Shown: positions 54,334-63,830 of the stretch, piece by piece
How positions within the stretch are numbered: position 1 is the first letter of the stretch
Layout: the number at the start of each line of letters is the position of its first letter
Source of the DNA: Azospirillum sp. TSH58
Lineage (GTDB): Bacteria > Pseudomonadota > Alphaproteobacteria > Azospirillales > Azospirillaceae
Reading direction: 5' to 3'
Length of the DNA: 64,000 nucleotides
NCBI RefSeq assembly: GCF_003119115.1
Contig: NZ_CP022364.1
Span: forward strand, 1,998,001 to 2,062,000
Translations under genes and position numbers: made by a program
The notes under the pieces: model-generated
What the model was told of the DNA's origin: nothing
The model's database searches: none
Seen by the model: only the letters and a program-made list of their open reading frames with translations

Positions 54334-54963
54334 TCAACGGCCATGTCCCGAAAAGGTTCCGAGCGCGTTCAGAGCCGTGACCGACCAGGAACCGCCCTCC
54401 TCGCCGCTGCCGTAATGGTCGATGCGCGACAGCGACAGCGGGGCCACCGCCAGCCGCAGCGCCGCCCGCGGCGTCAGGTCGAGGGCGAGCGCCAGAGCCG
54501 CGCGGATCGACCCGCCGTGGATCACCGCCACGATGTCGCGCCCGGCGTAGAGGTCGGTCAGCCGGGCGACGGCGCCGGCCACCCGCTCCATCACCGCCGC
54601 GAAGCTCTCGCCATCCGGTGCGGCCTCGGTCGCCGGATCGCTCCAGAAGCGGCGGGCCTCCTCGGGGTGCAAGTCGGCCACCGCGTCGTGGGACAGCCCC
54701 TCCCAACGACCGAAGTCCTGCTCGGCCAGCGCCCGCTCGACCAGGGCCATGTCGCTGCCGGGCAGGCGCAGCGCCGCCGCCGTCTGGCGGGTGCGGCGCA
54801 GGTGCGAGGTCACCCAGACCGCCTGCGCGGGCAGCCGAGCCGCCAGCGCCGCCAGAGCGTCGGAATCGTCGGTGTCGGCGGGGGGATCGCTTCGCCCGTA
54901 GATCACTTTTCCCGGATTCGGGACGGGAGCGTGGCGGATGAGCCACCAGCGAGTGTTCTTCAT
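54334..54963 (-). CDS. Histidine phosphatase family protein, probably CobC-like
   Basis: This 209-residue enzyme has the RHA motif LIRHAPVPN of the histidine phosphatase superfamily, a second Arg-rich segment LRRTRQTAAAL, ALAEQDFGRWEGL, and the second catalytic His in IVAVIHGGSIRAAL. The gene begins within the cobV stop (ATGA overlap at 54960), so dephosphorylation of alpha-ribazole 5'-phosphate or of adenosylcobalamin phosphate in the late cobalamin pathway is likely. That role comes from position; the fold alone does not fix it. Confidence 0.85.
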   Translation of the reverse strand: MKNTRWWLIRHAPVPNPGKVIYGRSDPPADTDDSDALAALAARLPAQAVWVTSHLRRTRQTAAALRLPGSDMALVERALAEQDFGRWEGLSHDAVADLHPEEARRFWSDPATEAAPDGESFAAVMERVAGAVARLTDLYAGRDIVAVIHGGSIRAALALALDLTPRAALRLAVAPLSLSRIDHYGSGEEGGSWSVTALNALGTFSGHGR

Positions 54964-55754
54964 GCAACAGTCGCGGCCAGGGTGAGCAGAACGGCGGCCT
55001 CCGCCACCTGTTGCGCGGCGCCGAACACGTCGCCGGTGTGGCCGCCGATCTGCCGTCGCGCCTGCCACGCCACCGCCACGACCGCCAGAATCGCGGCCAG
55101 AATCGCCGCGGGCGCGAGCCCCTTCAGCGCCGCCACGGCCACGGCCAGCGCCAGGACGAGCGACAGGGCCACCGTGCCGGGCGACGGGCGCCCCTGCCGG
55201 GCGGCGAGCCCGTCGGCGCGCGCCGGGTCCATGAAGCGGGCGACCGCCGCCATGCCGCCGCGCGACAGGGCGCCCGAGGCGAGCAGGGCGGGGATGACGA
55301 GGCGCGGCTCGGCCAGCGCGGCCAGGGCCGAGCCGCGGACCGCGACCGAGAAGACGATGGCGAGCACGCCGTAGCTGCCGACCCGGCTGTCCCGCATGAT
55401 CTCCAGCTTGCGGGCCTTGTCGCGCCCGCCGCCGAAGCCGTCGGCGACGTCCGCCGCCCCGTCCTCGTGCAGGGCGCCGGTCAGCCAGACCATGGCGCCC
55501 AGCGCCAGCAGCGCCGCCGGCAGCGGCGGCAGATGGGCCAGCGCCGCCAGCCCGTGGACGGCGCCGCCGACCAGCCCGACCCCGGCGCCGACCAGCGGGA
55601 ACCAGCCCATGGCGCGGGCGTGGGCGTCCTCGGCCAGCGGCCCGGACAGGCGCAGGGGCAGCCGCGTCAGGAAGACGACGGCCAGCGCCAAGTCGGCGAT
55701 CCAGCGGGGGGCGATCCAGCGGGAGACGGGCGGGGCGGGGGAATCCTCAGGCAT
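54960..55754 (-). CDS. cobV: Adenosylcobinamide-GDP ribazoletransferase (cobalamin synthase)
   Basis: This 264-residue inner-membrane enzyme joins adenosylcobinamide-GDP with alpha-ribazole to give adenosylcobalamin. The conserved region GALHEDGAADVADGFGGG followed by LEIMRDSRVGSYG is unmistakable, and several hydrophobic helices surround it. I use the name cobV to avoid confusion with the chelatase cobS at 3433; enteric bacteria call it CobS. The start MPEDSPAP is at 55754. It diverges from cobU. Confidence 0.95.
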   Translation of the reverse strand: MPEDSPAPPVSRWIAPRWIADLALAVVFLTRLPLRLSGPLAEDAHARAMGWFPLVGAGVGLVGGAVHGLAALAHLPPLPAALLALGAMVWLTGALHEDGAADVADGFGGGRDKARKLEIMRDSRVGSYGVLAIVFSVAVRGSALAALAEPRLVIPALLASGALSRGGMAAVARFMDPARADGLAARQGRPSPGTVALSLVLALAVAVAALKGLAPAAILAAILAVVAVAWQARRQIGGHTGDVFGAAQQVAEAAVLLTLAATVA

Positions 55755-55931
55755 GGCGCTTCGGAGTACGGCAACCCCCGGCCCGCCGCAACGGATAACA
55801 GCCCAGCAACGGATGACAGACAGGACGAGAGGCGCTTTGACAGCGGATCGGGAATGGTCCAAGGTCGCGCCGCTTTTTCCACTGTTTACCCTTCACCGCA
55901 TCCTCTGCCGTCAGCGCCAGGACCCTTCGCC

Positions 55932-56960
55932 ATGAGCAACACGCAGCCCGCCATCACCTTCGAGGAAATCCGCGCGCTGGTGCGCAACCTGCCGGGGCCG
56001 GACCTCGACGCCGGCACGGCGGCCCTCCAGCGCGAACGGCAGCTCACCAAGCCGGCGGGCGCGCTCGGCCGGCTGGAGGAGATCGCGCAGTGGATGGCGA
56101 CGTGGCAGGGCCAGCACCCCGCGGAGGTGCGCCGCCCGCGCGTCGCCGTCTTCGCCGGCAACCACGGCGTCGCCGCCCGCGGCGTGTCGGCCTACCCGGC
56201 GGCGGTGACCGCCCAGATGGTCCAGAACTTCCAGAACGGCGGCGCCGCCGTGAACCAGCTCTGCGAGGTGGCCGACGCCGACCTGCGCGTCTACGAGCTG
56301 GACCTGGACACCCCCACCGCCGACTTCACCGAAGGACCGGCGATGGGCGAGGAGGACTGCTGCCAGGCCATGGCCTACGGCATGATGGCCGTGGAGACGG
56401 GCGTCCAGCTTCTGGCGCTGGGCGAGATGGGCATCGGCAACTCCACCGCGGCGGCGGCGCTCTGCCACGCGCTGTTCGGCGGCGAGGCCAAGGACTGGAC
56501 GGGCCGCGGCACCGGCGTGGACGACGAGGGGCTGGCCCGCAAGGTCGCCGCCGTCGAGGCCGGTCTGGCCGCCAACCCGCAGGCCAAGGACGACCCGTTC
56601 GAGGCGCTGCGCTGCTTCGGCGGCTATGAGCTGGCGGCCATCGCCGGCGCCATCCTGGCCGCCCGCATGGCGCGGGTGCCGGTGCTGCTCGACGGCTACG
56701 CCTGCACGGCGGCGGCGGCGGTGCTGTTCAAGGCCGACCGCCGGGCGCTCGACCACTGCATGGTCGCCCATCGCTCGGTCGAGCCGGGACACGACCATCT
56801 GCTGGCGGCCATCGGCAAGGAGCCGCTGCTCGATCTGGGGATGCGTCTGGGCGAGGGCTCGGGCGCGGCGCTGGCCATCAACATCGTGAAGTCGGCCTGC
56901 GCCTGCCACGCCGGCATGGCGACCTTCGCCGACGCGGGCGTCAGCACCCGCGGGGTGTGA
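55932..56960 (+). CDS. cobU: Nicotinate-nucleotide:dimethylbenzimidazole phosphoribosyltransferase
   Basis: This 342-residue enzyme makes alpha-ribazole 5'-phosphate for the lower ligand of cobalamin. Family motifs: TKPAGALGRLEEIA near residue 37, VFAGNHGVAARGVSAYP, and GEMGIGNSTAAAAL, with a C-terminal EPLLDLGMRLGEGSGAAL that contains the catalytic Glu region. It is called CobT in enteric bacteria. It diverges from cobV, with 177 bases between the starts in which I see no B12 riboswitch. A REP-like element follows the stop. Confidence 0.96.
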   Translation: MSNTQPAITFEEIRALVRNLPGPDLDAGTAALQRERQLTKPAGALGRLEEIAQWMATWQGQHPAEVRRPRVAVFAGNHGVAARGVSAYPAAVTAQMVQNFQNGGAAVNQLCEVADADLRVYELDLDTPTADFTEGPAMGEEDCCQAMAYGMMAVETGVQLLALGEMGIGNSTAAAALCHALFGGEAKDWTGRGTGVDDEGLARKVAAVEAGLAANPQAKDDPFEALRCFGGYELAAIAGAILAARMARVPVLLDGYACTAAAAVLFKADRRALDHCMVAHRSVEPGHDHLLAAIGKEPLLDLGMRLGEGSGAALAINIVKSACACHAGMATFADAGVSTRGV

Positions 56961-56979
56961 GGGGGAGCGAGGTACTCTT

Positions 56980-57080
56980 ACCCCCACCCACCCGCTTCGC
57001 GGGTCCCTCCCTCCCCCGCTGCGCAGGGGAGGGCCAATTTCCCCTCCCCTGCGCAGCGGGGGAGGGTCAGGGAGGGGGCA
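56980..57080. repeat. REP-like palindromic repeat, copy 5 (double hairpin)
   Basis: CCCCCACCCACCCGCTTCGCGGG is followed by CCCTCCCCCGCTGCGCAGGGGAGGG, a short AATTT spacer and its near mirror CCCCTCCCCTGCGCAGCGGGGGAGGG, closing GGGAGGGGGC. It lies between converging cobU and the Yip1-like gene. Confidence 0.85.
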
Positions 57081-57093
57081 AGGACGACCCGCC

Positions 57094-57663
57094 CTACAGC
57101 AGCCCGTCGGCGAAATCGGTGATGAGCGCCGACAGGAACAGGTCGAGCAGGACCAGGACCGCCGCCGCGACGCCGGAGATGTCCAGCGCCGTGCGCATGA
57201 CGAACCACTGGTAGGTCAGCATCGCCAGCATGATGCCGAACACCAGCCCTTCGGAGATCGGGCCGGGCAGAAGCCCCGTGGCGGCCAGGATCACCACCGG
57301 CAGATAGATGCTCATCTGCACGACCGACGACCAATTGTAGGCGCACAGGAAATCGATGTAGCGGCTTTGCCGGTCCAGCAGCCCGCTCACCCCGTGCATG
57401 ACCACGGGGAAGGCCGTCCAGCTGATGACGTAGGCGATGGCCTCGACCACCACGAGCTGGAACAGCGGCGTGTCCGGCACCTGGTCCCACAGCCGGATGG
57501 CCAGCAGCAGCGTCCAGGCCGGGGCGACGATCACCGCGGCGTAGAAGGACTTCCACGCCCCTTCGGGGGTGCGGTCCAGATGCTGCAATCCGGTGGGGTC
57601 GAACCGGGCCAAGCGATAGGCGCCGAAGACGGAGGAGGCGACGTCCCGGGCGGTCAGCGGCAT
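57094..57663 (-). CDS. Yip1-domain membrane protein
   Basis: This 189-residue protein has five likely membrane helices (starting FYAAVIVAPAWTLLLAI) and the pattern of the Yip1 family, with SWTAFPVVMHGVSGLLDRQSRYIDFLCAYNWSSVVQM in the middle. The function of bacterial members is unknown. It ends close to the REP-like copy 5 and begins 47 bases after dapE on the same strand. Confidence 0.75.
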   Translation of the reverse strand: MPLTARDVASSVFGAYRLARFDPTGLQHLDRTPEGAWKSFYAAVIVAPAWTLLLAIRLWDQVPDTPLFQLVVVEAIAYVISWTAFPVVMHGVSGLLDRQSRYIDFLCAYNWSSVVQMSIYLPVVILAATGLLPGPISEGLVFGIMLAMLTYQWFVMRTALDISGVAAAVLVLLDLFLSALITDFADGLL

Positions 57664-57710
57664 GTTGCGGTCACCGGAGGGTGGTGGGAACGGGCGGAGG
57701 AAGCCTTACG

Positions 57711-58904
57711 TCAACCGATCCGGTCGAAGACGTTCCGCAAAACCTCGCCGTAAATGTCGGTCAGGCGGGTCAGGTCGTCCAGCGCGGTGTGCTCGTCCAC
57801 CTTGTGCATCGTCTGCCCGACGAGGCCGAACTCGACCACCGGGCAGAAGTTCTTGATGAAGCGGGCGTCCGACGTGCCGCCGGTCGTCGAATATTCGGGA
57901 CGGCGCCCGGTGACGCGCTCCGCGGCGTCCGCCACCAGCTCGGTCAGCGGGCCGGGCGGGGTCAGGAAGCTGTCGCCCGACACGAAATAATCCAGCTCGT
58001 AGGAACCGCCCACCCGGTCGAACCGCTCGCGCAGCCACGCCACCAGCGTGTCGGCGGTGTGCAGGTCGTTGAAGCGGATGTTCAGCGTCGCCTTGCCCTG
58101 CGCCGGGATGACGTTGTGCGCCGGGTTGCCGACGTCGATGGTCGTCAGCTCCAGGTTCGACGGCTGGAAATGCGGGGTTCCGGCGTCCAGCGGCTCCGCC
58201 GTGATGGCGGCCAGCATGCGGGCCAGCCGGGGCAGCGGGTTGTCGGCCAGATGCGGGTAGGCCACATGCCCCTGCGCGCCGTGGACGGTCAGGAAGGCGG
58301 TCATGCTGCCGCGCCGCCCGATCTTGATCATGTCGCCCAGCGCCTTGGGGTTGGTCGGCTCCCCGACCACGCAGGCGTCGAGTTTCTCACCCTTGGCCTG
58401 CATCCAGTCCAGCACCTTGCGGGTGCCGTTGATGGCGACCCCTTCCTCGTCCCCGGTGATCAGCAGGCTGATCGAGCCCTTGGGCGCGGTGCCCGCTTCT
58501 TTGACGGCCTTCACATGGCGGGCCGCGGCGGCGACGAAGGCGGCGATGGCCCCCTTCATGTCCACGGCACCCCGGCCGTAGAGGCGGCCGTTGTGGATCT
58601 CCGCGGCGAAGGGGTCGATGGACCAGCCCTTCAACTCGCCGGGGGGCACCACGTCGGTGTGCCCGGCGAAGCAGAAGTTCGGCCCCTCCGTGCCCAGGCG
58701 GGCGTAGAGGTTGTCCACCGGCGCCGTGCCCTCCTCCTCGAACCGCAGGCGGTGGCAGACGAAGCCCAGCGGCGCCAGCGCCGCCTCCAGGACGCCCAGC
58801 GCGCCGCCGTCCTCGGGCGTCACGCTGGGGCAGCGGATCAGGGCCTGTGCCACCGCGACGGGATCGCAGGGGTCGAAGGAGGGAGCGGCGGCGGCGGTGC
58901 TCAT
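57711..58904 (-). CDS. dapE: Succinyl-diaminopimelate desuccinylase
   Basis: This 397-residue metallopeptidase-like enzyme removes succinate in lysine/diaminopimelate synthesis. Zinc ligands lie in [11 protein letters not shown] (His, then Asp), GAVDMKG, ITGDEEG (Glu pair) and, near the end, TMHKVDEH. Length is slightly above the E. coli enzyme (375). The start MSTAAAAPS is chosen over a longer in-frame form. The gene follows dapD by 19 bases. Confidence 0.96.
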   Translation of the reverse strand: MSTAAAAPSFDPCDPVAVAQALIRCPSVTPEDGGALGVLEAALAPLGFVCHRLRFEEEGTAPVDNLYARLGTEGPNFCFAGHTDVVPPGELKGWSIDPFAAEIHNGRLYGRGAVDMKGAIAAFVAAAARHVKAVKEAGTAPKGSISLLITGDEEGVAINGTRKVLDWMQAKGEKLDACVVGEPTNPKALGDMIKIGRRGSMTAFLTVHGAQGHVAYPHLADNPLPRLARMLAAITAEPLDAGTPHFQPSNLELTTIDVGNPAHNVIPAQGKATLNIRFNDLHTADTLVAWLRERFDRVGGSYELDYFVSGDSFLTPPGPLTELVADAAERVTGRRPEYSTTGGTSDARFIKNFCPVVEFGLVGQTMHKVDEHTALDDLTRLTDIYGEVLRNVFDRIG

Positions 58905-58923
58905 CGTGTCGTCTTCCCCGGCG

Positions 58924-59766
<843 letters not shown>

Positions 59767-59901
59767 GGCGGCATTCGCTGGGCTGTCTGTTCGAGGGTTC
59801 GGAACATGGGCCGGGCCGCGCCGCCTTGTCAACGTTGCCTTGTTCTCAATGGGTTCTTAAAGGGTTCCTACGGGGGGATGAGGGGGCCTTGCGGGCGCCG
59901 C

Positions 59902-60573
59902 TCAGCCCGCGATCTCCTCCAGCCAGGCCGGCAGGTCGTCCACCGTGTGGTCGATGTGGCTGCCGGTGCCGACTCCGCCCTCGTCGGGGCGCGACCAGTC
60001 GGCCTCGCTGCGCACCCACACCGTCGTCATGCCCAGGGCGTGGGCGGGGACGAGGTTGCGGGCGATGTCCTCCACCATGCAGGCGCGTGCGGGGTCGATG
60101 TCGTAGTGATCCACCAGGATGTCGTAGGGGCGCGGGTCGGGCTTGGGCACGTAGCCGGCCTCGACGATGCCGAAGGTCGCCTCGAAGCAGCCATCGATGC
60201 CCAGCTGCCGCGTCACGTTCTCGGCGTGGCGGACGGAGCCGTTGGTGTAGATGATCTTGCGCCCCGGCAGCCGGTTCAGCGCGTCCGCCATGCTGGGGCA
60301 GGGGGCCACCGGGCTGACGTCGATGTCGTGCACGTAATCCAGGAAGGGCACCGGATCGACGTCGTGCTCCACCATCAGGCCGCGCAGCGTCGTCCCGTGC
60401 TCCCGGAAGAAGCGCTTCTGCATGACGCGCGCCTCGTCGTAGGTGATGCCGAAATGCCCGGCGATGAAATCGCCGATGCGCCGGTCCACCTGGGCGAACA
60501 GGTTGCAGGAGGCGGGATAGAGGGTGTTGTCGAGGTCGAAGATCCAGACCCCGGTGTCGCGAAGGGAAGCCAT
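59902..60573 (-). CDS. Pyrimidine 5'-nucleotidase (HAD superfamily)
   Basis: This 223-residue HAD hydrolase has the first Asp motif WIFDLDNTLYPA, the second motif IIYTNGSVRHAEN, and a late motif KPDPRPYDILVDHYDIDPARACMVED. It resembles the Sdt1/Phm8 pyrimidine 5'-nucleotidase group. Two adjacent ATGs (60576 and 60573) could serve as start. It ends 135 bases before dapD on the same strand; whether it shares a promoter with dapD is not clear. Substrate is inferred. Confidence 0.87.
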   Translation of the reverse strand: MASLRDTGVWIFDLDNTLYPASCNLFAQVDRRIGDFIAGHFGITYDEARVMQKRFFREHGTTLRGLMVEHDVDPVPFLDYVHDIDVSPVAPCPSMADALNRLPGRKIIYTNGSVRHAENVTRQLGIDGCFEATFGIVEAGYVPKPDPRPYDILVDHYDIDPARACMVEDIARNLVPAHALGMTTVWVRSEADWSRPDEGGVGTGSHIDHTVDDLPAWLEEIAG

Positions 60574-60732
60574 CATGGCCTGAACAATGGGGCTTCGCCG
60601 GCCCGCCCGCAAGCCGCTTCGCCGCATGGCCCGTTTCCGTTCGGGGAGGGGCGTGTGCTCAATGATGGGTTGCGTATGGCAGCTACCCGGACCGCCTGAA
60701 GAAAGATTCAGGAAGGATGCGCATTTTTCCGG

Positions 60733-60738
60733 TATACT
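60733..60738 (+). promoter_or_regulatory. Candidate -10 box for the diguanylate cyclase unit
   Basis: TATACT stands in a locally AT-rich patch (TTTTTCCGGTATACT) 29 bases before the GTG that I take as the cyclase start. No good -35 is visible 17 bases upstream. The position supports the GTG start because longer forms would begin before the promoter. Confidence 0.4.
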
Positions 60739-60766
60739 CCGACCCGCGCAGTCTCAGGTTCGCACC

Positions 60767-62473
60767 GTGTCCGCAGACCCAATATCCGACGTTCCGCCGG
60801 GCAATCCGCCCGGCACCCTTCCCGCCTCCACGCTCCTGGCCGCATTCCCCGGTCCGGCGATCTGGTTGGATTCCGCTCACGCGGTTGCCGCCGCGAACGC
60901 TCCCGCGGAGGAATTGCTGTGCGCCGGCGGGCGCTGGCTGGCGGACATCCAGGGATGGCTGGCGACCTGCAGCGTCGCGCCGGGCCTGCGCTCCCTTCCG
61001 GTGGAGCTGCCGCGCGGCGTGATGATCGTCGAATGGGCGGCCACGCCGCTGCCCGGCGGGGAGACGCTGCTGCTCGGGCGCGACGCCACGCTGGAGCGGC
61101 AACTCCGCCAGACGCTGATCGAGTCGCGCCGCCGCTACAAGGATCTGGTCGAGGTTTCCAGCGATTTTGCCTGGGAAACAGGCAGCGACGGGCGATTTGT
61201 CTTCGTCACGCCCAAGGGCGCGCTGGGTTACACCTCCGATGCGTTGATTGGTCGCAACCCCAAGGATCTGGCGGTGACCGAGTGGGGCGACCTGCCGTTG
61301 CCGTTCGACAGCCGCCGCCCCGTCGATCAGGCGGAGCTGTGGCTGAAGCGGGTGGACGACCTGCCCGCCTGCTTCGTGGTGTCGGCGGTGCCGCTGTTCG
61401 GGCCGCAGGGCGACTGGGTGGGCGCGCGCGGCGTCTGCCGCGAAACGACGGAGCAGGTGCTGCGCTCGGCCGAGCTGGCCCGGGTGCGCAACCGCGAGAA
61501 GATGCTCGCCCACATCGTCCACACGCTGCGCGACCAGCTCGACGCCCAGAAGGCGCTGCACGTCGCCGCGGTGGAAACCGCCCGCGCGCTGGGCGCCGAC
61601 GGCTGCCGCATCTACCGCGCGACGGAAACGGGCGCCCTGCGTCCCGCTGCCGATTTCGCCGCGGAGGTTCCGGAGGAGCTGCTGTCCGACCTGTCGCGGC
61701 CGGTTCTGGAGGAGATCGCCGCCAGCGAGGACGCGCGGGAGCTGACCCTGGGGGCGAACCGGCTGCTGGCCGCCCGGACGGAGCACCGGCAGGCCATCAA
61801 CGGCGCGGTGGTGATCTGGCGCGGCGACGATTCCGATCCCTGGGACGAGGAGGACCGGATCCTGCTGTCCGGCGTGGCCGACCACATCGGCATCGCCCAC
61901 GCGCATCTGGCCTATCAGGAGCGGCTGCGCCGCCTGTCGGAACGCGACGGGCTGACCGGCCTGTTCAACCGCCGCACCTTCTTCGAGCGGCTGGAGGAGG
62001 TGCTTGGCCGTCCGGACACCGGGCCGTCCGCGCTTCTCTATGTGGACCTCGACAATTTCAAGGCGGTGAACGACCTGCACGGCCACCAGCAGGGCGACGC
62101 CGTGCTGAAGGCCATCGGCGGGCTGCTGACCAACGGCGTCCGGCCCGGCGACCTGCCGGGGCGGCTGGGAGGCGACGAGTTCGTCCTGTGGCTGGGCCGC
62201 ACCGACGAGGCGCAGGCGGTGGCGGTGGCCGAGCGGCTGCTGGCCGGCATGGCCGCGCTGCGCCATCTGTCCGCCGCGCCGGACAAGCCGCTGGGCCTGT
62301 CCATCGGCGTCGCCGTCCACCGGGTGGGGCGCGAGACCCTGCAGGAGCTGACCGACCGCGCCGACTCGGCGATGTACGACGCCAAGAAGCGCGGGAAGGG
62401 CCATTACGCCGTCGCCCCGCTCCCCATGGACGCCGCCGCCGTGGCGGACCCCATGGCGGAGGCGCCCCAATGA
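60767..62473 (+). CDS. Diguanylate cyclase with PAS and GAF-like sensor domains
   Basis: This 568-residue protein has a PAS domain at about residues 115-240 (RYKDLVEVSSDFAWETGSDG), a GAF-like domain at about 245-390, and a C-terminal GGDEF domain. The active site is GGDEF, and a product-inhibition I-site RPGD lies exactly five residues before it. So it should make c-di-GMP and be feedback-inhibited. I take the start as GTG 60767-60769 because of the upstream promoter-like box; this is uncertain. A DUF2336 gene overlaps its stop by ATGA. Confidence 0.92.
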   Translation: MSADPISDVPPGNPPGTLPASTLLAAFPGPAIWLDSAHAVAAANAPAEELLCAGGRWLADIQGWLATCSVAPGLRSLPVELPRGVMIVEWAATPLPGGETLLLGRDATLERQLRQTLIESRRRYKDLVEVSSDFAWETGSDGRFVFVTPKGALGYTSDALIGRNPKDLAVTEWGDLPLPFDSRRPVDQAELWLKRVDDLPACFVVSAVPLFGPQGDWVGARGVCRETTEQVLRSAELARVRNREKMLAHIVHTLRDQLDAQKALHVAAVETARALGADGCRIYRATETGALRPAADFAAEVPEELLSDLSRPVLEEIAASEDARELTLGANRLLAARTEHRQAINGAVVIWRGDDSDPWDEEDRILLSGVADHIGIAHAHLAYQERLRRLSERDGLTGLFNRRTFFERLEEVLGRPDTGPSALLYVDLDNFKAVNDLHGHQQGDAVLKAIGGLLTNGVRPGDLPGRLGGDEFVLWLGRTDEAQAVAVAERLLAGMAALRHLSAAPDKPLGLSIGVAVHRVGRETLQELTDRADSAMYDAKKRGKGHYAVAPLPMDAAAVADPMAEAPQ

Positions 62474-63804
62474 CCGCCTGCGGCGATCCCCAGCTTCTCG
62501 ATCCCGCCGATTACGAGGCGGCCAAGCAGATGGCGCGCAGCACCGACCCGGCGGTGCGTCGCCGCGTCGCCGCGTCGCCCGAGACGCGGCCCGAACTGCT
62601 CTACTTCCTGGCCGCCGACACCGCGGCGGAGGTCCGTCAGGCCATCGCCACCAACGCCGGGACACCGCGGCAGGCCGACCTGATGCTGGCCACCGACCGG
62701 GAGGTCGCGGTGCGCGGCGCCCTGGCCCAGAAGGTCGCCCGGCTGCTGCCCGACCTGTCCGCCGACCAGGCGTCGCAGGTCGAGCGGCTGACGCTGGAGT
62801 GCCTGGAAGCGCTGGCCCGCGACCAGGCGACGGAGGTGCGCGGCATCCTGTCGGAGGCGCTGAAGGAGTTGCCCGGCGCCCCCCACGGCGTCATCAACAC
62901 GCTGGCCCGCGACGTGGAGCTGTCGGTCTGCGCCCCGGTCCTGCAATTCTCGCCGATCCTGACCGACGAGGATTTGTCGGACATCATCATGCGCGGGCCG
63001 GTGGCCGGCGCCCTGTCGGCGATCGCCGGGCGCAAGCAGGTGTCGGCCTCCGTCGCCGACGCCATCGCGCGGTCGGACGACGAGGCGGCGATGACCGCTC
63101 TGCTCGCCAACCCCTCGGCCCAGATCCGCGAGGAGACTCTCGACCGCATCCTGGACCAGGCGCCGCAGCACGAGCCCTGGCACGCCCCGCTGGTGCGCCG
63201 CCCGCGGCTGCCCGCCCGCGCCGTGGCGCGGCTGGCGAGCTTCGTCGCCGACAATCTGCTGAAGGTCCTGCGGGAGCGCACCGACCTCGACCCCGCCGCC
63301 GCCCGTGCCCTGGCCGAGGGTGTGCGGGCGCGCGTCAACCGCGGGGCCGGGGGCAACGGCGGCGGCGGAGCCGGCGTGGCCCGCGGCCTCGTCGATTTCG
63401 GGGAGGAGGAGCTTGGCCATCTGCCGGGCGACAAGGACAAGGCGGCCGAACGTCCGTCCGACAAGGCGGCAAGGCTGAACAAGGAAGGCAAGCTGACGGA
63501 GAAGCTGCTGGAGGGCGCGCTGGCGGAGGGCGACCGGGCCTTCGTCCTGGCCGGGCTGGGCGAGCTGGCGCAGCTTCCGATGCCGATCATCGACCGCATC
63601 ATCGGCACCCACGCCCCGCGCGCCGTCACCTCGCTGGTGTGGCGCTGCGGCCTGTCGATGCGCTTCGCCCGGCAGGTGCAATTGCGCATCGCCCAGATTC
63701 CGCCAAAAACCGCGCTTATGGCAAGGGACGGCGTCCTTTACCCGATGTCCGACGACGAGATGCGCTGGCAGCTCGCCTTCTTCGGAGTCGAGGAGAAAGT
63801 CTGA
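62470..63804 (+). CDS. DUF2336 domain-containing protein
   Basis: This 444-residue soluble protein has an N-terminal part of HEAT-like helical repeats (DPAVRRRVAASPETRPELLYFLA, then VRQAIATNAGTP and VRGALAQKVARLLP) and a later DUF2336 region up to PARAVARLASFVADNLLKVL. A Gly-rich linker follows at about residues 290-320. Such proteins occur in alphaproteobacteria, often near signalling genes. The start ATG overlaps the cyclase stop (ATGA at 62470), so the two are made together. Function unknown; a partner role with the cyclase is a guess. Confidence 0.85.
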   Translation: MTACGDPQLLDPADYEAAKQMARSTDPAVRRRVAASPETRPELLYFLAADTAAEVRQAIATNAGTPRQADLMLATDREVAVRGALAQKVARLLPDLSADQASQVERLTLECLEALARDQATEVRGILSEALKELPGAPHGVINTLARDVELSVCAPVLQFSPILTDEDLSDIIMRGPVAGALSAIAGRKQVSASVADAIARSDDEAAMTALLANPSAQIREETLDRILDQAPQHEPWHAPLVRRPRLPARAVARLASFVADNLLKVLRERTDLDPAAARALAEGVRARVNRGAGGNGGGGAGVARGLVDFGEEELGHLPGDKDKAAERPSDKAARLNKEGKLTEKLLEGALAEGDRAFVLAGLGELAQLPMPIIDRIIGTHAPRAVTSLVWRCGLSMRFARQVQLRIAQIPPKTALMARDGVLYPMSDDEMRWQLAFFGVEEKV

Positions 63805-63830
63805 CGCCGCGCCACCACACGGACCCGTCC

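Noticed and set aside
55755..55931. Cobalamin riboswitch between cobV and cobU
   Set aside because: I looked for the conserved B12-box core and a long structured leader on both strands and see neither; the space is also short for the full element.
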